Assembly: GCF_964355755.1 (NCBI RefSeq)
Contig: NC_092679.1
Span: 17,910,932 to 17,970,931, forward strand
Origin: Antedon mediterranea
Taxonomy: Eukaryota; Echinodermata; Crinoidea; Comatulida; Antedonidae
Direction of reading: 5' to 3'
DNA: 60,000 bases
Shown: positions 10,159 through 22,795 of the stretch, piece after piece
Numbering within the stretch: position 1 is the first letter of the stretch
Layout: every line of letters starts with the position of its first letter
Translations under genes and position numbers: made by a program
The notes under the pieces: generated by a model
The model's input: the letters and a program-made list of their open reading frames with translations, nothing else
The model's database searches: none
What the model was told of the DNA's origin: nothing

Positions 10159-13100
10159 CTATGAAAAAACAGAAATAATCAATTTAATCATTCAATCAAA
10201 GTAAACACAAAATTCTAGATTCTTTCTTTTATACAGTGACAACAATAATTCATTTCTGAACTTTTTATTTAAAATAAAATCCCTCACTTTAAAGCTTTTA
10301 GGGGTTTGAACCAAACATGGTTTGAAACTTCAAAGTTACAAGGTTATACTGAACCAGGTGTGATCCGAGATGTTTCCGGTCCGGCGCCAGCAAAACAAAT
10401 TGAACATCAATATTTCATTTTTTTGGCGAATATCTATGAGTATTGCCTCATAGCTGCGTGGAGTGTCATGAAAACTAAACGTTCTATTTGTTTTGCCGAC
10501 GCCGGGCCAGAACCATGTCAGACCTTTCTTACCCAGTATCATCAAATAAATCATAACTGGCAAATATTTAATTACTGAAAAACAAACTTAATTTAGATAC
10601 TACAGATAACAACAAACAATTACATACTTTACAACTCTTTACACTTCTTGTTTCTTTTCAATAAATATTACATTCATTCAACTCGTTGCGGACTGACGAC
10701 AACAATTCGGTTTTAAACTATCTTCAAATCCAAACACTGGTCTAGGCCTAACAGAACTAAACTCAATGGAACCAGCACTTCACCTGTAAACACAGGACAT
10801 TAACTGTGATCATCTTTGGCCAATCATCTCATGAGGACATGTGGTTTCAAGGTAGCTTGGGTGATAGGAGTGACAACTGCTAGGTAATAAATCCAAACTT
10901 GAAACTTTTGTCATCCTGCCAAGCTATAAACTAAACTCAGCTTAAATTACATGAAACATGACCCTTTATTTATACTTAAAAAAAGAGTACAGCACTACAA
11001 AAAACAACAACATATTAACAATATTGTCAAGTAATATTTAATATTACTTAATAAAAATGTAACACTAAAGTTAGAAATTGTTAAAGAATTTAATAAACAA
11101 TCTAGAAAATTGCAGTGTATATCAAAACATTTCAGGGCTGGAAATTCACCCAAGCAAACTAGCAAAAATTATAATTAGGTAAAATATTAGATTTCCATTA
11201 CTAATGTTTGCTGGTTGTAACTTTTTCGAAAAAAAAAAAAAAGTAATCTAGTAGCAAAGGTACTTGCTTCATCTGCTAATTCAATTTGTGGATTTAATTA
11301 AGTTACCAGTTATAGTACTACAAATTTGCTTGCTGCTACAGTAGTAGCATTTTAGCAAAACTTGATGTGACATCACCAGGGCACACACCTTCCAACAATA
11401 CTCCAGAGTTTTGTTAGGCATTTTGAAAAGGGTGTTTTTAAAACAACCCAACTAATGTAATACCTTAGATGAGAAAATTGTTTAACATTTGAATTTACTA
11501 AAATTAATATTTAAAAAAATACTTAAAATCCTCTCTGCATTTACCTAATCCAGGTGAGAATAAGATCTGTCATCAACTATTTAATAACATTTTAATGTTT
11601 ATGACCAACTACTTTACCAAGTGTGCCAATTTGCTCTTTTTAAATGTTTTATTACTCAGACAGATGTATAACGTTAAATTAGGCCTCCAGCTGAACTCAT
11701 CTAAAGCAACATTTACAAATGTTCACACGCTATTCAACATTAATTTACTTTGCGTTAATCACATATTCCTGGCCAGATTTGTCAAGCTTTTTATCCTAAC
11801 CTTCTCTGTATTTGTATACAAACATATGTTTTCAATTTCATGCAATTGTATCGTATTGTTATTCAATCATGTTCCTCAATATAGAATACAATGGTGATAA
11901 TAGATTCCAATTAAATTCTATGCTATAGTAAATTTTCTCCACCCTTAATTTAGGCTAAATTTTAAGATGAGATTTTCGTTAATTCCATTGTCGGAGTATA
12001 ATTGGACCCTTAATCTTTTGCCGAAATTGGTACCCAGACGCCTTGGGACGATACTCTACTATACAGTAATATTAAGAATATCCAACATTAGAACTATTTC
12101 ATGATATCAGAGCATGTTTTATCTAGACTCAAGGTTTGATCTCAATAAAATGTCTTTAATTATAAAATTTACATTCCATAATTTCATCAAAGGATTGACG
12201 TCACATAAAATTTGACCTCAATGGGAACCTACTGAATATTTATACAATATCACTGTTAGTATTACATTAAACATGAAATTTGTTACTCTATCCTAAACTG
12301 CTTGACCAAAACATTTGAGAAAGGCCACCTTTATTCCCTTTTCTTTAGTCATTCGGATACTGTATGTCGAGACAGAAATTTTTTTAGCAAAAAATATGTA
12401 GTTTGTAGACCATTTTCACAATTATGTTGCATCTGCGAGTTCATCATGAAATCGCTAATTAGATGATGCCTGTCCACACTGGACGGAAAACTGATAATAT
12501 AAATTTAAATTAGAGATATTCAACGATTTCTTGATGAATAATAAATAAAACTGACCAGAACTTGATTCCTTTGTGTATAATAATGTCATAGTAAAATGAG
12601 ACACTATGCAGCATTGTCTTTTTATAATAGTCAATAAGATAATTAATGTTACTTTTCATCATCCTCAAATGATATCAAATGACAGGATAGAGATGTAATG
12701 TGAAACATAGGATTTGAGAACAAAGAATACCATGTTCTTATTATTCATTTCATTTTTACTAATCTAATGTCATTGTGGACAAATATATGAGTAACGTCTA
12801 ATGGCAGTTGTATGACATTATTGTCCACATGTGCAATTCAGTACAGTAAACACTGTCTACAGTACACTACAGTATCAAACTAGTTTGACAAAAAAAAGTG
12901 TGATGTGTACAAATATGGTAGTGATATACCCAACTATGGTAGTGATATACCCAAATATGGTAGTGATATACCCAAATATGGTAGTGATATGACATCATCG
13001 TGTCCATATGGGCGCATCAAGTTTGATAGTATTGACAGATCTTAAGGCTGCGAGACACAAATTATTCACACACTATTTACATACAGTACATAACATTACA

Positions 13101-16100
13101 GTAGTTATTGTTTATACTACTAAGTTATTATATGCTGGTAAACATAAAGTTATAAATTACACAGTAACCTAAGATTTTATTAATACTGGTATGAAAATAT
13201 TTCATTGTCCACCGTATAACTATAACAACTTCCGTTCATCCCCCTCTATTAATTAAATTAATTAATTGAAATTGTTTATGGCTTGCCGATCTATGTTTTA
13301 TATATATATATTTTATCTGTATTTTATTGTTAACCGTTTTTGATGTTGTGTTGTTTTATGTTTCAAACCTGTTAGTGGCGGTATTTATCGCTGTTGGTTT
13401 TGATTGAATAAAATAAAATAAAATAATAAGGGTATTTCACACCTGTTTCCAGTTAAGGTTCGTATACTATTGCACGTACAGCATTAGCATCTTCCCGTTT
13501 TCAAGACACGCCACGCATCTATATTTAAAGTAAAATGACTGCTGCATAGACAAACATTGAGATGCGATTTTATTATGGTGTGGAGGCAGGCAGGCAGGTG
13601 TGAAAGATGGCATTTTCAAAACATTGGATTGGAAGATGGCAACCTCTTACTCTTTCAAAGTAATTTAACCTTTTCTCCTTTTCATGTGTATTTTTAATAC
13701 AGCAATAGACCATATCTTAATGTCCTATCTGAAAGACGAGGAAATTATATTAAATTGCCTAAGGACACAGACATGATTAGTTGTCTTAATGACAGAAAGA
13801 AACATTACATGTAGACTATGATTTGTCGACAGTGACTCAACTTATGCGTACATTAGCATGCACATATAGTCTTGCCGTTGGGTATGCACGCTATACTGTA
13901 CCATAGCAATTTAATGTTTACTAGTAATGAGTATATGAATGCTTTATGTACAACCAGAAACCTTTTTATCTCTTTTCATTTCTGAGATATCAATCAATCA
14001 CCACAAAAAGATAGAGAAAGAGATAAGTATATTGCATCCTAAGGATAATGCAAAAAGAGTACTTAAAGTAGATAAGTCAAAATAAAAAAAAAATATTTTC
14101 ACTATTTCCCTTTGTAAAATGTTGAGGTCTATATTGTGCCTAGCTTACCTGGATAAACCAACATTGCTTATGTTGGTTTATCCAGGTAAGCAGCACTCAT
14201 AGACTACCAACACCACTGTTGGTTTGTGTAATTTTGATTAATGCTATTGTTTTGACCCTTAATTTTTTGCCAAAATTCGTACCCAGACCCCTTGGAACAA
14301 TACTCTACTATATACAGTAATATTTAAGAAAATATTTCATGATACCAGAGCATGTTTTAAGTCATGACTTTTTTATTATGCTATTTTAATTTTTTTAAAT
14401 GGTCGTGTTCAGTTGTTAAAAATTCAATCTGCCGTAGAAATATCATAATCGTGGTTTTCTTGGCGTTCTGTGCGTGTAAACAGCGCCGGAACTTTCAAAC
14501 TACAGTATCAATCTCACGTTTGCTATATCACAATAGTTACTTTATATTGGAAAGACCTTCATAAAAAATAAATCAATTTCAAACCCTGAATGTGAAAATT
14601 ATGTTAGATTAATTGACAAACAAACTAATGTTTTAATTATCAAAATGTCTAAAAGACTAAAATGAATGAAATTATAATTGTTTAATAAGAATAGTATAAT
14701 TAAGTATAATTTAAATAAAAGGCATTCAGTATTTGAAAGTTGGAACTTCAAAAAAATGTAAAGATTTAAATGTCAGTGAAGATATTTTTTCATACAACAA
14801 TGCAGTCTTTTCACACTGAGGATACATGGATTGAAAAACAGATGAATTTTAAAATTTAATCCTAGTTAAACTATGTATGTTAGATTTCAGCATATAAAAC
14901 CGGGTTGAGGTGACTTAAATAAAGAGCAAAGCAAGAATCACTGACAGCCTCAGGTTGTTATCCTTTGACATCGTTCCTCAGTTTCAGAACTAACGACTAC
15001 ATTACTGATTTGGCCATAATGAGAAATTTACAACCCTACAATATTTCATTTACAATTTAGTCAGTTTGCTAGAGTGAAATTAGGTGAACATGTTTACATA
15101 CTTCATAGATAAAAACGAGGTTGAATTTGTTCTTAGGTAGGACATAAAATAACTCTTCCTTTCATCGTAAATTGGCATGCTATTTTGATAGAAATGTTTT
15201 TAGGACAAATTGCCTCAAGAACATATTTGCCACCTAGTTAGTTTAGTCAAAAGTATTCTACTGCAGTTACTACATTTTGTTATACTCTTTAAACTTATTT
15301 GTGCAATTAAACAAACTATACACAACTGTATTGCAGTGACTACTCTATATATTGACATTGCAACTATCGTATGTTACTGCAGTAGAAAATGTACAGTAGC
15401 TAAGTGCATTCACTGGAGTAGAATACTTTTTACATGATCCCTTTTTACAGCTTTTAATTTGAATTATAGAATTTAATTATCTGGTATTTTTGTATACGGT
15501 AAATTTTATAAACAGCTGAAACATTCATCAAATCAGGATTTTTGTTTTCATGTCTTAAATTCTGCTGTAATACCTGTCAAATGTATTTTGAAAACCTGAC
15601 TAGCTGGAAAGACATTTGGATTACCACAGCACAAAATTCGTTCAGTTTTGGGCGACTACTATAAAATATTTCATAGAAATCAACAGAGCAGAACATGCAT
15701 GACTACAAATTGTAGAAATTTAATGAGTATGCTCCCAAGATAAAACAAAGCTTTATTATCTATTGTATGAGCTACTGTACGGACTCATCAATCCATTAGC
15801 AATGAAATATCAGGAATTCCATTGCATCATATGTTTTATACATTATGTATTTCCCTATGAAATATGAATGGATACATTAAAGAGAACCACACATTGTAAT
15901 TTAAAGGACCTAGATATTTTAATCTGCATAAATTATTCATAATCTCAGACAAGCAGGATAAATATTGAGGAATTAAGAGAAAATAAGTGGAATTAAGGGG
16001 TTGTAGGCTAATTCTTCCAGGAGGGAAAATAGGTGGATTACAGGGGTCATAGGTGGATTACAAGGGTCATAGGTGGATTTCAGGGGTCATAGGTAACTTT

Positions 16101-17714
16101 AAGATTATGGAGGAACCTATATTCACACACTCAATTGGAGAATCTTAGACTGATCCATAGACAATAAGGATGGGATGAACAAATTATCATTTCAAAAGAC
16201 ATTCTAAAGACACCAATGACCAATTAAAGATGATCTCTAATTGAGACCATGTTGTGCGTGTGCTCCAGAAGCACAAGATATAGCTAGCCATTCATTGACA
16301 GTGATTCTAATTATGGACCAAACTCTCAATCAAAATCGTTTTATTTAAAGAAGGGAGACCTCTACAGTACCAACCATGTCATCAATTTTTTGATCAAATT
16401 CTTTTTTTAGAATTATTAGTACACCTGCAGAGAATCTCTGCTCATCTGACCAGCAATACAAATTGTTTGATCACATAAAAATAGAAAGTAACACTTCTAC
16501 TGAACATTACATTGGGGATTGAATAAATAAAATCCTTTGTTCATAAACCACAACATTTATATAAGGGATCAACCGAAATATTCCAGGTTAGAATTTTAGG
16601 AATTTGATGTATTACATTGTTTAACATACCAAGCTAAAAATAATTGATATAGCAATAACTTATTAATATTTATAAAATATTGACCATTTTCAGCATAGGT
16701 TCAAGGCTTAACTCAACAAGGTCTGGTGTACTAGTCCACCTCAAGTCACAAAATTTGTCTTACTTACAAATTTCTTTAAATTGACCAATGTTCAATGTGT
16801 TTTGTCATAATAAAACACTTATTTTTTCAAAATAAAAAATGTCAAAAATTCTTACCTGGAGAATACAGATTGTTGCCGTTCTCGTAACGCAGATAAAATT
16901 TCACTTCTTGAATATGAATGCCCCAATGCTTCAGTATATAATATATATTCTCACTGACCCCGATATGTCGTTCTGTAAAGATATAATAACACAATATTAC
17001 CTATCAATCACTCGTAGAACACCAGGGGTTAATCAACGTAGCTTAGGAATGGCACCTGCAAATTCATATAGAACATCTTTAAATATTTGACATAAATACT
17101 GCTGTGATATGATTATAATCAGTCCCATAATCCTGGGGCAGGTAATGTACTGTATAATAACGTCCAGGGTTAAGTTCCCTCTCAAAAAAATAATTTGTCA
17201 GAAACACTTCAAAATGATGAAAAATAAAAAATACCTCTTAGATCCTATATTTTAATTATTTTTACTGTACCTACTAAATGAATGAACTAGTACACAAATA
17301 AGCCCTTTTTGGGAACTTGGGACTGTTAATGGGGTTAATCCTAGCCGAGCCCCTGGTCACCTCATATAAATTACAATTACCATATGGCAGAGTAGGGCCC
17401 TTGGTAAATCAATTTGGTGAAAAAAGTGTGGGATTATAGTATAGTTGGACCAGTGAACATCTCTCTGTTCGACATTTTAATTCTATGCTGTTAACACCAA
17501 TTCTTATTTCAGTAATAGTAGCCTTTATAAAATATTCTGTCGATTTAAGAACAAAAATCTCACCACAGCCTCTCCAAATTTCCGCTAGATAATCAAAATC
17601 CTGGCCCTTAGTATCATAGGCGAAGTCCAGAATGTCTTGTGCAATAGTATGGTGCGTCACCGGGACCTCAATCACATCATTATGATTAGTTCCAAAGTGA
17701 ACCTCTACGCTCAT
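10100..17714 (-). CDS. TP53BP2: ASPP-family (apoptosis-stimulating of p53 protein) gene, 5' coding exons
   Basis: Joined coding exons 17,714-17,564, 16,972-16,856 and 10,158-10,100 (minus) give 109 residues whose phases all fit. The first 90 or so match the ASPP N-terminal ubiquitin-like/RA-like domain: IEVPVTHHTI, DYLAEIWRGC, SENIYYILKHWG and EVKFYLRYE correspond in order and spacing to the vertebrate ASPP1/2 N-terminus. ASPP proteins bind p53, Bcl-2 and PP1 through C-terminal ankyrin repeats and an SH3 domain. Those parts are not in the window and should lie further left or off the edge. The coiled coil may begin with the tentative exons at 916-657. A single invertebrate ASPP gene would be co-orthologous to TP53BP2 and PPP1R13B, so the symbol is approximate. 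Introns are large (6.7 kb between exons 3 and 4) and full of MITEs. Confidence 0.85.
10350..10535. mobile_element. MITE family B, decayed copy 2
   Basis: CCAGGTGTGATCCGAGATG, TTCCGGTCCGGCG, AACATCAATATTTC and the inverse GCCGACGCCGGGCCAGAACC follow the order of the 4392-4588 copy, with many CpG-to-TpG/CpA changes typical of methylation decay. Confidence 0.6.
10536..12003. other. Gap inside ASPP intron: no feature seen
   Basis: AT-rich. The plus-strand frame at 11,595-11,897 is rich in Phe/Leu/Cys, lacks family resemblance and is probably chance. Confidence 0.3.
12004..12122. repeat. Direct duplicate, left copy (partner 14,255-14,362)
   Basis: GACCCTTAATCTTTTGCCGA, GGTACCCAGACGCCTTGG, ACGATACTCTACTATACAG and CAGAGCATGTTTTA recur in order 2.25 kb downstream with scattered differences. 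Probably two copies of one dispersed repeat. Confidence 0.6.
12851..13044. mobile_element. MITE family A, copy 5, with internal 22-bp tandem array
   Basis: The ends are degenerate (CACTGTCTACAGTACACTAC, and GATAGTATTGACAGATCTTA). Between them the segment ATATGGTAGTGATATACCCA is repeated about four times, and two of the units make exact CCAAATATGG boxes. Confidence 0.7.
13425..13612. mobile_element. MITE family B, decayed copy 3
   Basis: Ends AAGGGTATTTCACACCTGTT and GGCAGGTGTGAAAGATGG match family B termini. The centre is diverged. Confidence 0.5.
14147..14235. mobile_element. Hairpin element family C, minimal copy
   Basis: CTTACCTGGATAAACCAACA is followed after about 4 bp by its exact inverse, forming a 44-bp palindrome. 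Next comes the flank GCAGCACTCATAGACTACCA, also found inverted beside the larger copy at 8.9 kb. Related half-ends occur at about 18,786-18,812. Confidence 0.65.
14255..14362. repeat. Direct duplicate, right copy (partner 12,004-12,122)
   Basis: Same block order as the left copy: GACCCTTAATTTTTTGCC, GTACCCAGACCCCTTGGAAC, ACTCTACTATATACAG, CAGAGCATGTTTTA. Confidence 0.6.
14363..15257. other. Gap inside ASPP intron: no feature seen
   Basis: AT-rich, with no splice-bounded frame on either strand. The plus-strand frame at 14,364-14,564 has no family resemblance. Confidence 0.3.
15258..15385. mobile_element. Small palindromic repeat family D, copy 1
   Basis: Bounded by CTACTGCAGTTACTACATTT and its near inverse GTTACTGCAGTAG. 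The motif set (TACTGCAGTA, ACTGCAATA) recurs at about 48,984-49,063, 55,271-55,339 and 59,310-59,452. Confidence 0.45.
15386..16030. other. Gap inside ASPP intron: no feature seen
   Basis: AT-rich intronic sequence, no repeat ends noticed. Confidence 0.3.
16031..16090. repeat. 20-bp tandem repeat, three units
   Basis: Three near-perfect units of AGGTGGATTACAGGGGTCAT, followed by a partial fourth. Confidence 0.85.
16856..16972 (-). CDS. TP53BP2: ASPP exon 3: second half of ubiquitin-like domain
   Basis: Acceptor TATCTTTACAG, donor GTAAGA. 117 nt entering in phase 1 and leaving in phase 1. Encodes E-RHIGVSENIYYILKHWG, then EVKFYLRYENGN. The W-G and the V-x-F-x-L-R pattern match the last strand of the ASPP domain. 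The plus-strand frame across the same bases is a shadow. Confidence 0.85.
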
Positions 17715-17716
17715 TT
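17564..17716 (-). CDS. TP53BP2: ASPP exon 2: start codon and first half of ubiquitin-like domain
   Basis: Strong acceptor (TTTTCTCTTTCAG) just upstream of AAATG, with the ATG at 17,714. 50 codons plus one base to a GTGAGA donor at 17,563. Encodes MSVEVHFGTN, IEVPVTHHTIAQDILDF and DYLAEIWRGC. The frame continues open past the donor (to 17,409), but the conserved sequence stops exactly at the splice site. The start is accepted because the domain begins at once and the upstream sequence is an intron. Confidence 0.88.
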
Positions 17717-19594
17717 CTGAAAGAGAAAATCATACACATTTAACAGTCAGTATTGATTGACACTGTTGAGTAGGTTGGGGGAAATTTGTTATCCAACCAA
17801 TTTGTTTGACATTGGTTGAAATACAAAATATTACAGAAATATATCCAAAGTTCCACTGAACTCCTAGCTAGCATAAACCTTGTATAAGTAGTAGACAACA
17901 AACATCACATTCACAGGGGATGTGGGAAGAGAGAGAGAGGGGGGGGGGGATGGGTTGTGGAGGAGAGACAGAACCAAAACAGAACATCCCAGCCTCTTTT
18001 TTAAGAAAATTTTTAATAAAAGCCATTACCTAGACAGTTTTACAATGTCATCACAGTTGCTTCATACAGGTTAATACAACTACCTACACATTTAGTAAGA
18101 CTTTAGGTCAATAGCTAGAAGCAACTTATAAGGAATAATATGCAATGAACCGGAACTGATTTCTTGACAAAATCTTAGCTTCGGGTTTTAATTGAATGGT
18201 AAATTTAGAGATATAACTCAGAAATACACATGCTTTTAAGTACAATACACGGATTAAATGAGTCAGGGAATTTATTTCATCATAAAGAAATTGAAGGAAA
18301 AACAAATTTTTGATAATGATCAATAAAGTTATATAGTTACAAAGTCTAGCGACAGTGTTCGTAAATTATACTCTGCGGTCTCATTATAAGTGATCTTTAT
18401 CTAAAATACTTTTTATACTTCAACTTAATTGATTCTGACAAAACGTGGTAACTAGTGTGGTGTATACAGTACCTCTAAAAATTCTTTATTCAAGTATTTT
18501 TTATGTTCCCCTATTCAATTTTAAAGTCATAAAAAAAACCAGTACTATAAATAATTCATTATAGTCATAAACAACAATGAAATTGTAACAATAGCTTCAC
18601 TTATACTTATTTTCCTTTCCTCATTTTGATAAAGATGCCAATAAAAAAAAATATTGTAAAGTCTGTACCTAGTGGCACTGGTAAATTGTAAAAACTATGG
18701 ACTACACCATTGGATTGGAAGGGTGTTCAATGATTTCCACTTTGCAAATTATATCTCGCTTCTCAAGGATAATACAATAGGCTTTTCTCAGTTTATCCAG
18801 GTGAGCTAGGCACAAAATTGACTAGGTAATATTTGAAAAGGTATTTACTGAAAAATATGGGTGTCAAAAAGGGTGGCCTTTCGTTTTGACACCCAAGCAG
18901 CTAGACAACTGTCAAGTTTTAAAATCCTTCTGTGCATGCTCAAAAACATGTGTGCATAATTATGTAGAAAAATTATTGAAATTCTCTATTTTAATATTAT
19001 ATAGTTTTGATGATGTTGAAGATTACTGAAAAATATAGCAAGTTGCAAACTAGTCAAAAATATAAATGCTATTTACGTTGGAGAAAACACCATGATATAT
19101 TACATACACACATTTAACAATATTTTTAGGAACAAAACAGTAAATACAACAAATAAACATTACCCTATCTTTTCTTTGAACAGATCGTTGGGTTGTCAGC
19201 ACAAACTTAAAAGTTCACAGAAGAACTGTACTAATGTAATAGAAGAGTAATTACCTTTCAAATTATGATGGAAAGAGTTAATTAACTTCAAAATACACAC
19301 ATTCCTCCATCTGTCTTGCTTTTATTAAGTACATCACAGTACTCCTAATAATCCTTTCATTGTGTTTTACTATAAACAATCTTAGAACTAACATAAACAC
19401 CAAGCTCTTAAAAATCAGATTCTGCTCAGGTCATGGCAACTACTACAGTTTGATCAACATGTTACTTTTGTTTCCAATTCCAACATGGTTACTAAATTTC
19501 TAAAATTAAAACTTGGAATGGTTTTATCGTGACATGCATCCCCGCATGCATCAAACAGAAAGCCAAGTACAGGATGGGAAACATGCTTTATAAA
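17717..19594. other. ASPP intron 1, left part: microsatellite and hairpin-element remnant
   Basis: Contains a purine run of GA then G at about 17,930-17,951 and a family C half-end (AGTTTATCCAGGTGAGCTAG, about 18,786-18,812). No other feature seen. Confidence 0.5.
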
Positions 19595-19765
19595 CTAAAG
19601 CTCTATCTACACTATCAAACTTTATGTGACAAAATAATGTGATGTGCCTATATATGGACATGATGATCTCATCACCACCATATGTGCGTGTATCATGTAT
19701 TTGGCACATCACACTTTTTTTTGTCGAACTAGTTTGATATTGTAGACATAGTGTAGACATAGCTT
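19595..19765. mobile_element. MITE family A, copy 6
   Basis: Starts AAAGCTCTATCTACACTATC. The right end carries a small tandem duplication (TGTAGACATAG twice) before the terminus. Confidence 0.75.
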
Positions 19766-20398
19766 AGACAGAACATTAGATTTGAACCAAGGTTCTTGGG
19801 ATTGGAAGGCAAGCAGCAAACCACAGTGCCACAATTACTACTTCAATATGCAAATGTCATACTTAACCCAACTCAGTGTTTCTGAATCTACCAGATACTC
19901 TCCATATTTAAAACTGGAATCTTGGTTGGGGCGACTTTTTCTCATTCTCACAGATTTTCTCATCTTATCGTTTCAAATTAATTAATACATTTTCAGTATA
20001 TCACCGGGCGGTTTAGAATTTGTTCTGTGCCTGTGGTGTGTATTATATATTGTCATAGTTATATACTGCCTATAAACATTTTTTTTGAAATACAAGTACA
20101 ATATTAAAATTACGCTCAAAATAACTTTCTTTTCTTTTTTTAAACTTAAATTCCAATGAAGCCAACAACAATAGTCCATATGGAATACCATGCAGATGCT
20201 GGAATTTGTTAACATTGTATTAAAAAAATCAACCTTAAAAAAAGTCAAGCTAATCCTTCATTATGAATTATTCCATTAATATTATGATGATGTAATAGAG
20301 TGTAATGATAATAACAGAAGTCATTGAGTCCCCACTGAAAAATCAACAATTTACCTCCACTTGAAAATTCCACTGATATCGTACTGGTGCCAGGTACG
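19766..20398. other. Gap: possible tRNA-SINE scrap only
   Basis: GATTTGAACCAAGGTTCTTG at about 19,780 looks like a decayed B box on the minus strand. Nothing else seen. Confidence 0.3.
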
Positions 20399-20705
20399 TT
20401 TTTTATTTATTTTTATTTTTATTTTATTTTATGTCTTTAGGCAATGTGGCCAAGGATTACCAATAGTGAATTAATCACTGTCCTATCAGATAGGTGGTAA
20501 TCCCCCTGATACAGGGGCTATTGTGTGAATCAGTTCACCGGGGTAACCCCCTACTCTTTTTCGAATAATGAACTGGGTTTCTTTAAAGTACACACAGGTT
20601 ATAACTGTGTACACTGGACCTACGGTTTATAGTCCTTATCCGAGAAGACTTGTTCCACCACCAGAACTAGGAGCGAGTCGGCCTCGAACCCTTTTACATC
20701 CATTC
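20399..20705 (-). repeat. SINE-like repeat with B box and A-rich tail (partner in POLH intron 3)
   Basis: On the minus strand it has GGTTCGAGGCC (fits the Pol III B box), then CTGGTGGTGGAACAAGTC, GGATAAGGACTATAAACCG and TAGGTCCAGTGTACAC, and ends in an A-rich tail with AAAAT units. The same sequence order occurs on the plus strand at about 29,745-29,935. Confidence 0.65.
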
Positions 20706-21752
20706 CAAGTCTTATTTATATAAAGAAGAACAGGAAAATTCTTTACAATGGCAAAATATTTCTTGTTTCTAAAAACTCTTTAGCCCATTTCAAACAGAGC
20801 TGCAAGACGGTAATATTGCGGTAATTTGTGAATGCCAGCCTATGTGTGAAAGGGTAAAAGCCCCTTAATGCCGTCTTCCGTTAGACCACCGCAATTCTAT
20901 GTAAAAAGGGCATAGAATTCAAGAAAAACTGATGAAATTGAAACGAGTATTAAAAAGGAAACTTCTCCATCATAAGTGACAAGAATGACAAAAACCTGCG
21001 GAAACCCATTAACAGACATGACACTACCACCAATTAATGCATGATTCTATTTTACAAATGTTTGATTTCATTTTCAGAACATGAAAAATAATTTTGTACT
21101 AAATAAAAATATTAAAATCTCTAAGCTGAAGACAATGTATAGCTGTATAGTAGATCACAAGGGTACATACATCACATGGTAACATAGAGCTACAATGTTC
21201 TATGTATAAAGTGTAATGTAATGATTTACACTTTCTACAGTACAATAAGTATACAGTAGTAAATATGTTTAAAAACTTACCGATAATTAAAGTAGTTCTA
21301 CTGACATAAGCTCTCCATTTTTAATAATGAATGCACATAATTTGAAAAACATTCTTTTACAATGAGACAGTCTGATCTCAATTTAACAGACATTTATTGC
21401 ATTTAATTTGCATAAAGCTATTATTAAATATTATGGTATGAGTAATTGGCTATACTGGAGTTTATGAGCGATACGTGCTGTTAAATTATATAGTGTATAA
21501 AAATACATTTTTATTTTATATATACACTACATGATAATGAAGATTATTACAAACAATGCACAAAACAAGACAACCACCAGTGGTTAATCCATATCTATTT
21601 AAAATAGGGGAAAGGGGGTGGGGCCAAGGGGTGGGGCCAGGCCTGGGTAGTGCGCACACATACAAATGGTATAAATGAAGTGCTCAACTGAGCCTAATGT
21701 CTACTCTTTTGCATTGTGAATTTAGAAATTTAAGGGTTGGGGGTTTGGATTT
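20706..21752. other. Gap: possible small inverted repeat at 20.78-20.91 kb
   Basis: AAGACGGTAATATTGCGGT is partly mirrored by ACCGCAATTCTATG with GCCGTCTT before it, suggesting an old palindromic repeat. The rest is featureless. Confidence 0.3.
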
Positions 21753-21945
21753 GCCTGTCTACACTATCAAACTTCATGTGAAAAAATAATGTGATGCACC
21801 CATATATGGACATGATGATGATGGGCCCTCTGGGAGACCAGTCTTTGACTGAAGAGGTTACCCAGTATAAATATAAATTTCAATCAATCACTATCCTATT
21901 TGGGCACATCACACTTTTTTGTCAAACTAGTGTAGAAAGAACTTT
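21753..21945. mobile_element. MITE family A, copy 7, with interrupted centre
   Basis: TGTCTACACTATCAAACTTC at the left and GTCAAACTAGTGTAGAAAGA at the right, with CCATATATGG inside. About 50 bp of unrelated sequence sits in the centre. Confidence 0.7.
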
Positions 21946-22544
21946 AGATCAGAAGATTGTACATGTGATAACATGTCATGTTCCATACCACAACACTTGA
22001 ACAACAGAGGCTCTGATTCGTTCCCCAGGAATACGATTTTCTTAGTCTAGTCCGACTATAGCTTCTTAACAATTCCCCAACATAGATCATCATATTTTGC
22101 AATAATTTTTTAGTTTTGAAACGTGATAGTTCAAAGAAATAAAATTGCATCTACTGCGTGTACCACTAGGTAATAAAAGTGGAAAATAAAACAAGAATTC
22201 ATCATTCAGGTAACTACTACTAGCCTAGGGTAAGCCAGACGAATGCAAATCCACTCGCAATTAATAGCTTAGTACTTTTAATTGAGCTAAATATCAATGT
22301 TTACATAAAACACTTACTAAGAGATCGTAATTGAAATTTATCAATACTCGCACAATTAAACTCAACAGTTGCATTTATCAGGCATAACACTCAGCGTGAC
22401 TAATTAAATGGAATTTAATAATTGATTAACAGCTATTTAATCATTTATTTACTATTCTAAATTCAATTCAATTAATAAAACATGCATTTGTTAAATCTTA
22501 AATAGTGTGGTTCAGTACCAAGTATATCACCATGCTTGAGTATT

Positions 22545-22795
22545 TTTATTTTATTTTATTTTATTTCATACTCATCCAACAGCGAGTCAATTACAGGATG
22601 GATAAACTATTTAATAATTTCACAAGACAAACATATACACAAGATGCTCTACATAAACAAAGACTTATTATTGAGTCTTTGGGAGTGGAGTTGTAAATTG
22701 TCATGAGAAAAAACCCTGACATATGACAGGACTTGAACCCAGGACCCTTAGATTGGTAGCCAAGCATCATAACCACCAAGCCAGAGCTCCACCCC
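22545..22795 (-). repeat. tRNA-derived SINE with AAAAT tail
   Basis: On the minus strand: tRNA-like head CTTGGTGGTTATGATGCTTG and GGTTCAAGTCC, a body, then TAGTTTATCCATCCTGTAAT and TTGGATGAGTATGAAATAAA, ending in AAAAT units. The 3' part recurs on the plus strand in POLH intron 2. Confidence 0.7.

Noticed and set aside
10306-10578. Plus and minus frames of 90 and 75 codons
   Set aside because: They fall on a decayed palindromic MITE, which reads open on both strands by symmetry.
11595-11897. 100-codon plus-strand frame
   Set aside because: Hydrophobic, T-rich composition with no domain or splice support, in an AT-rich intron.
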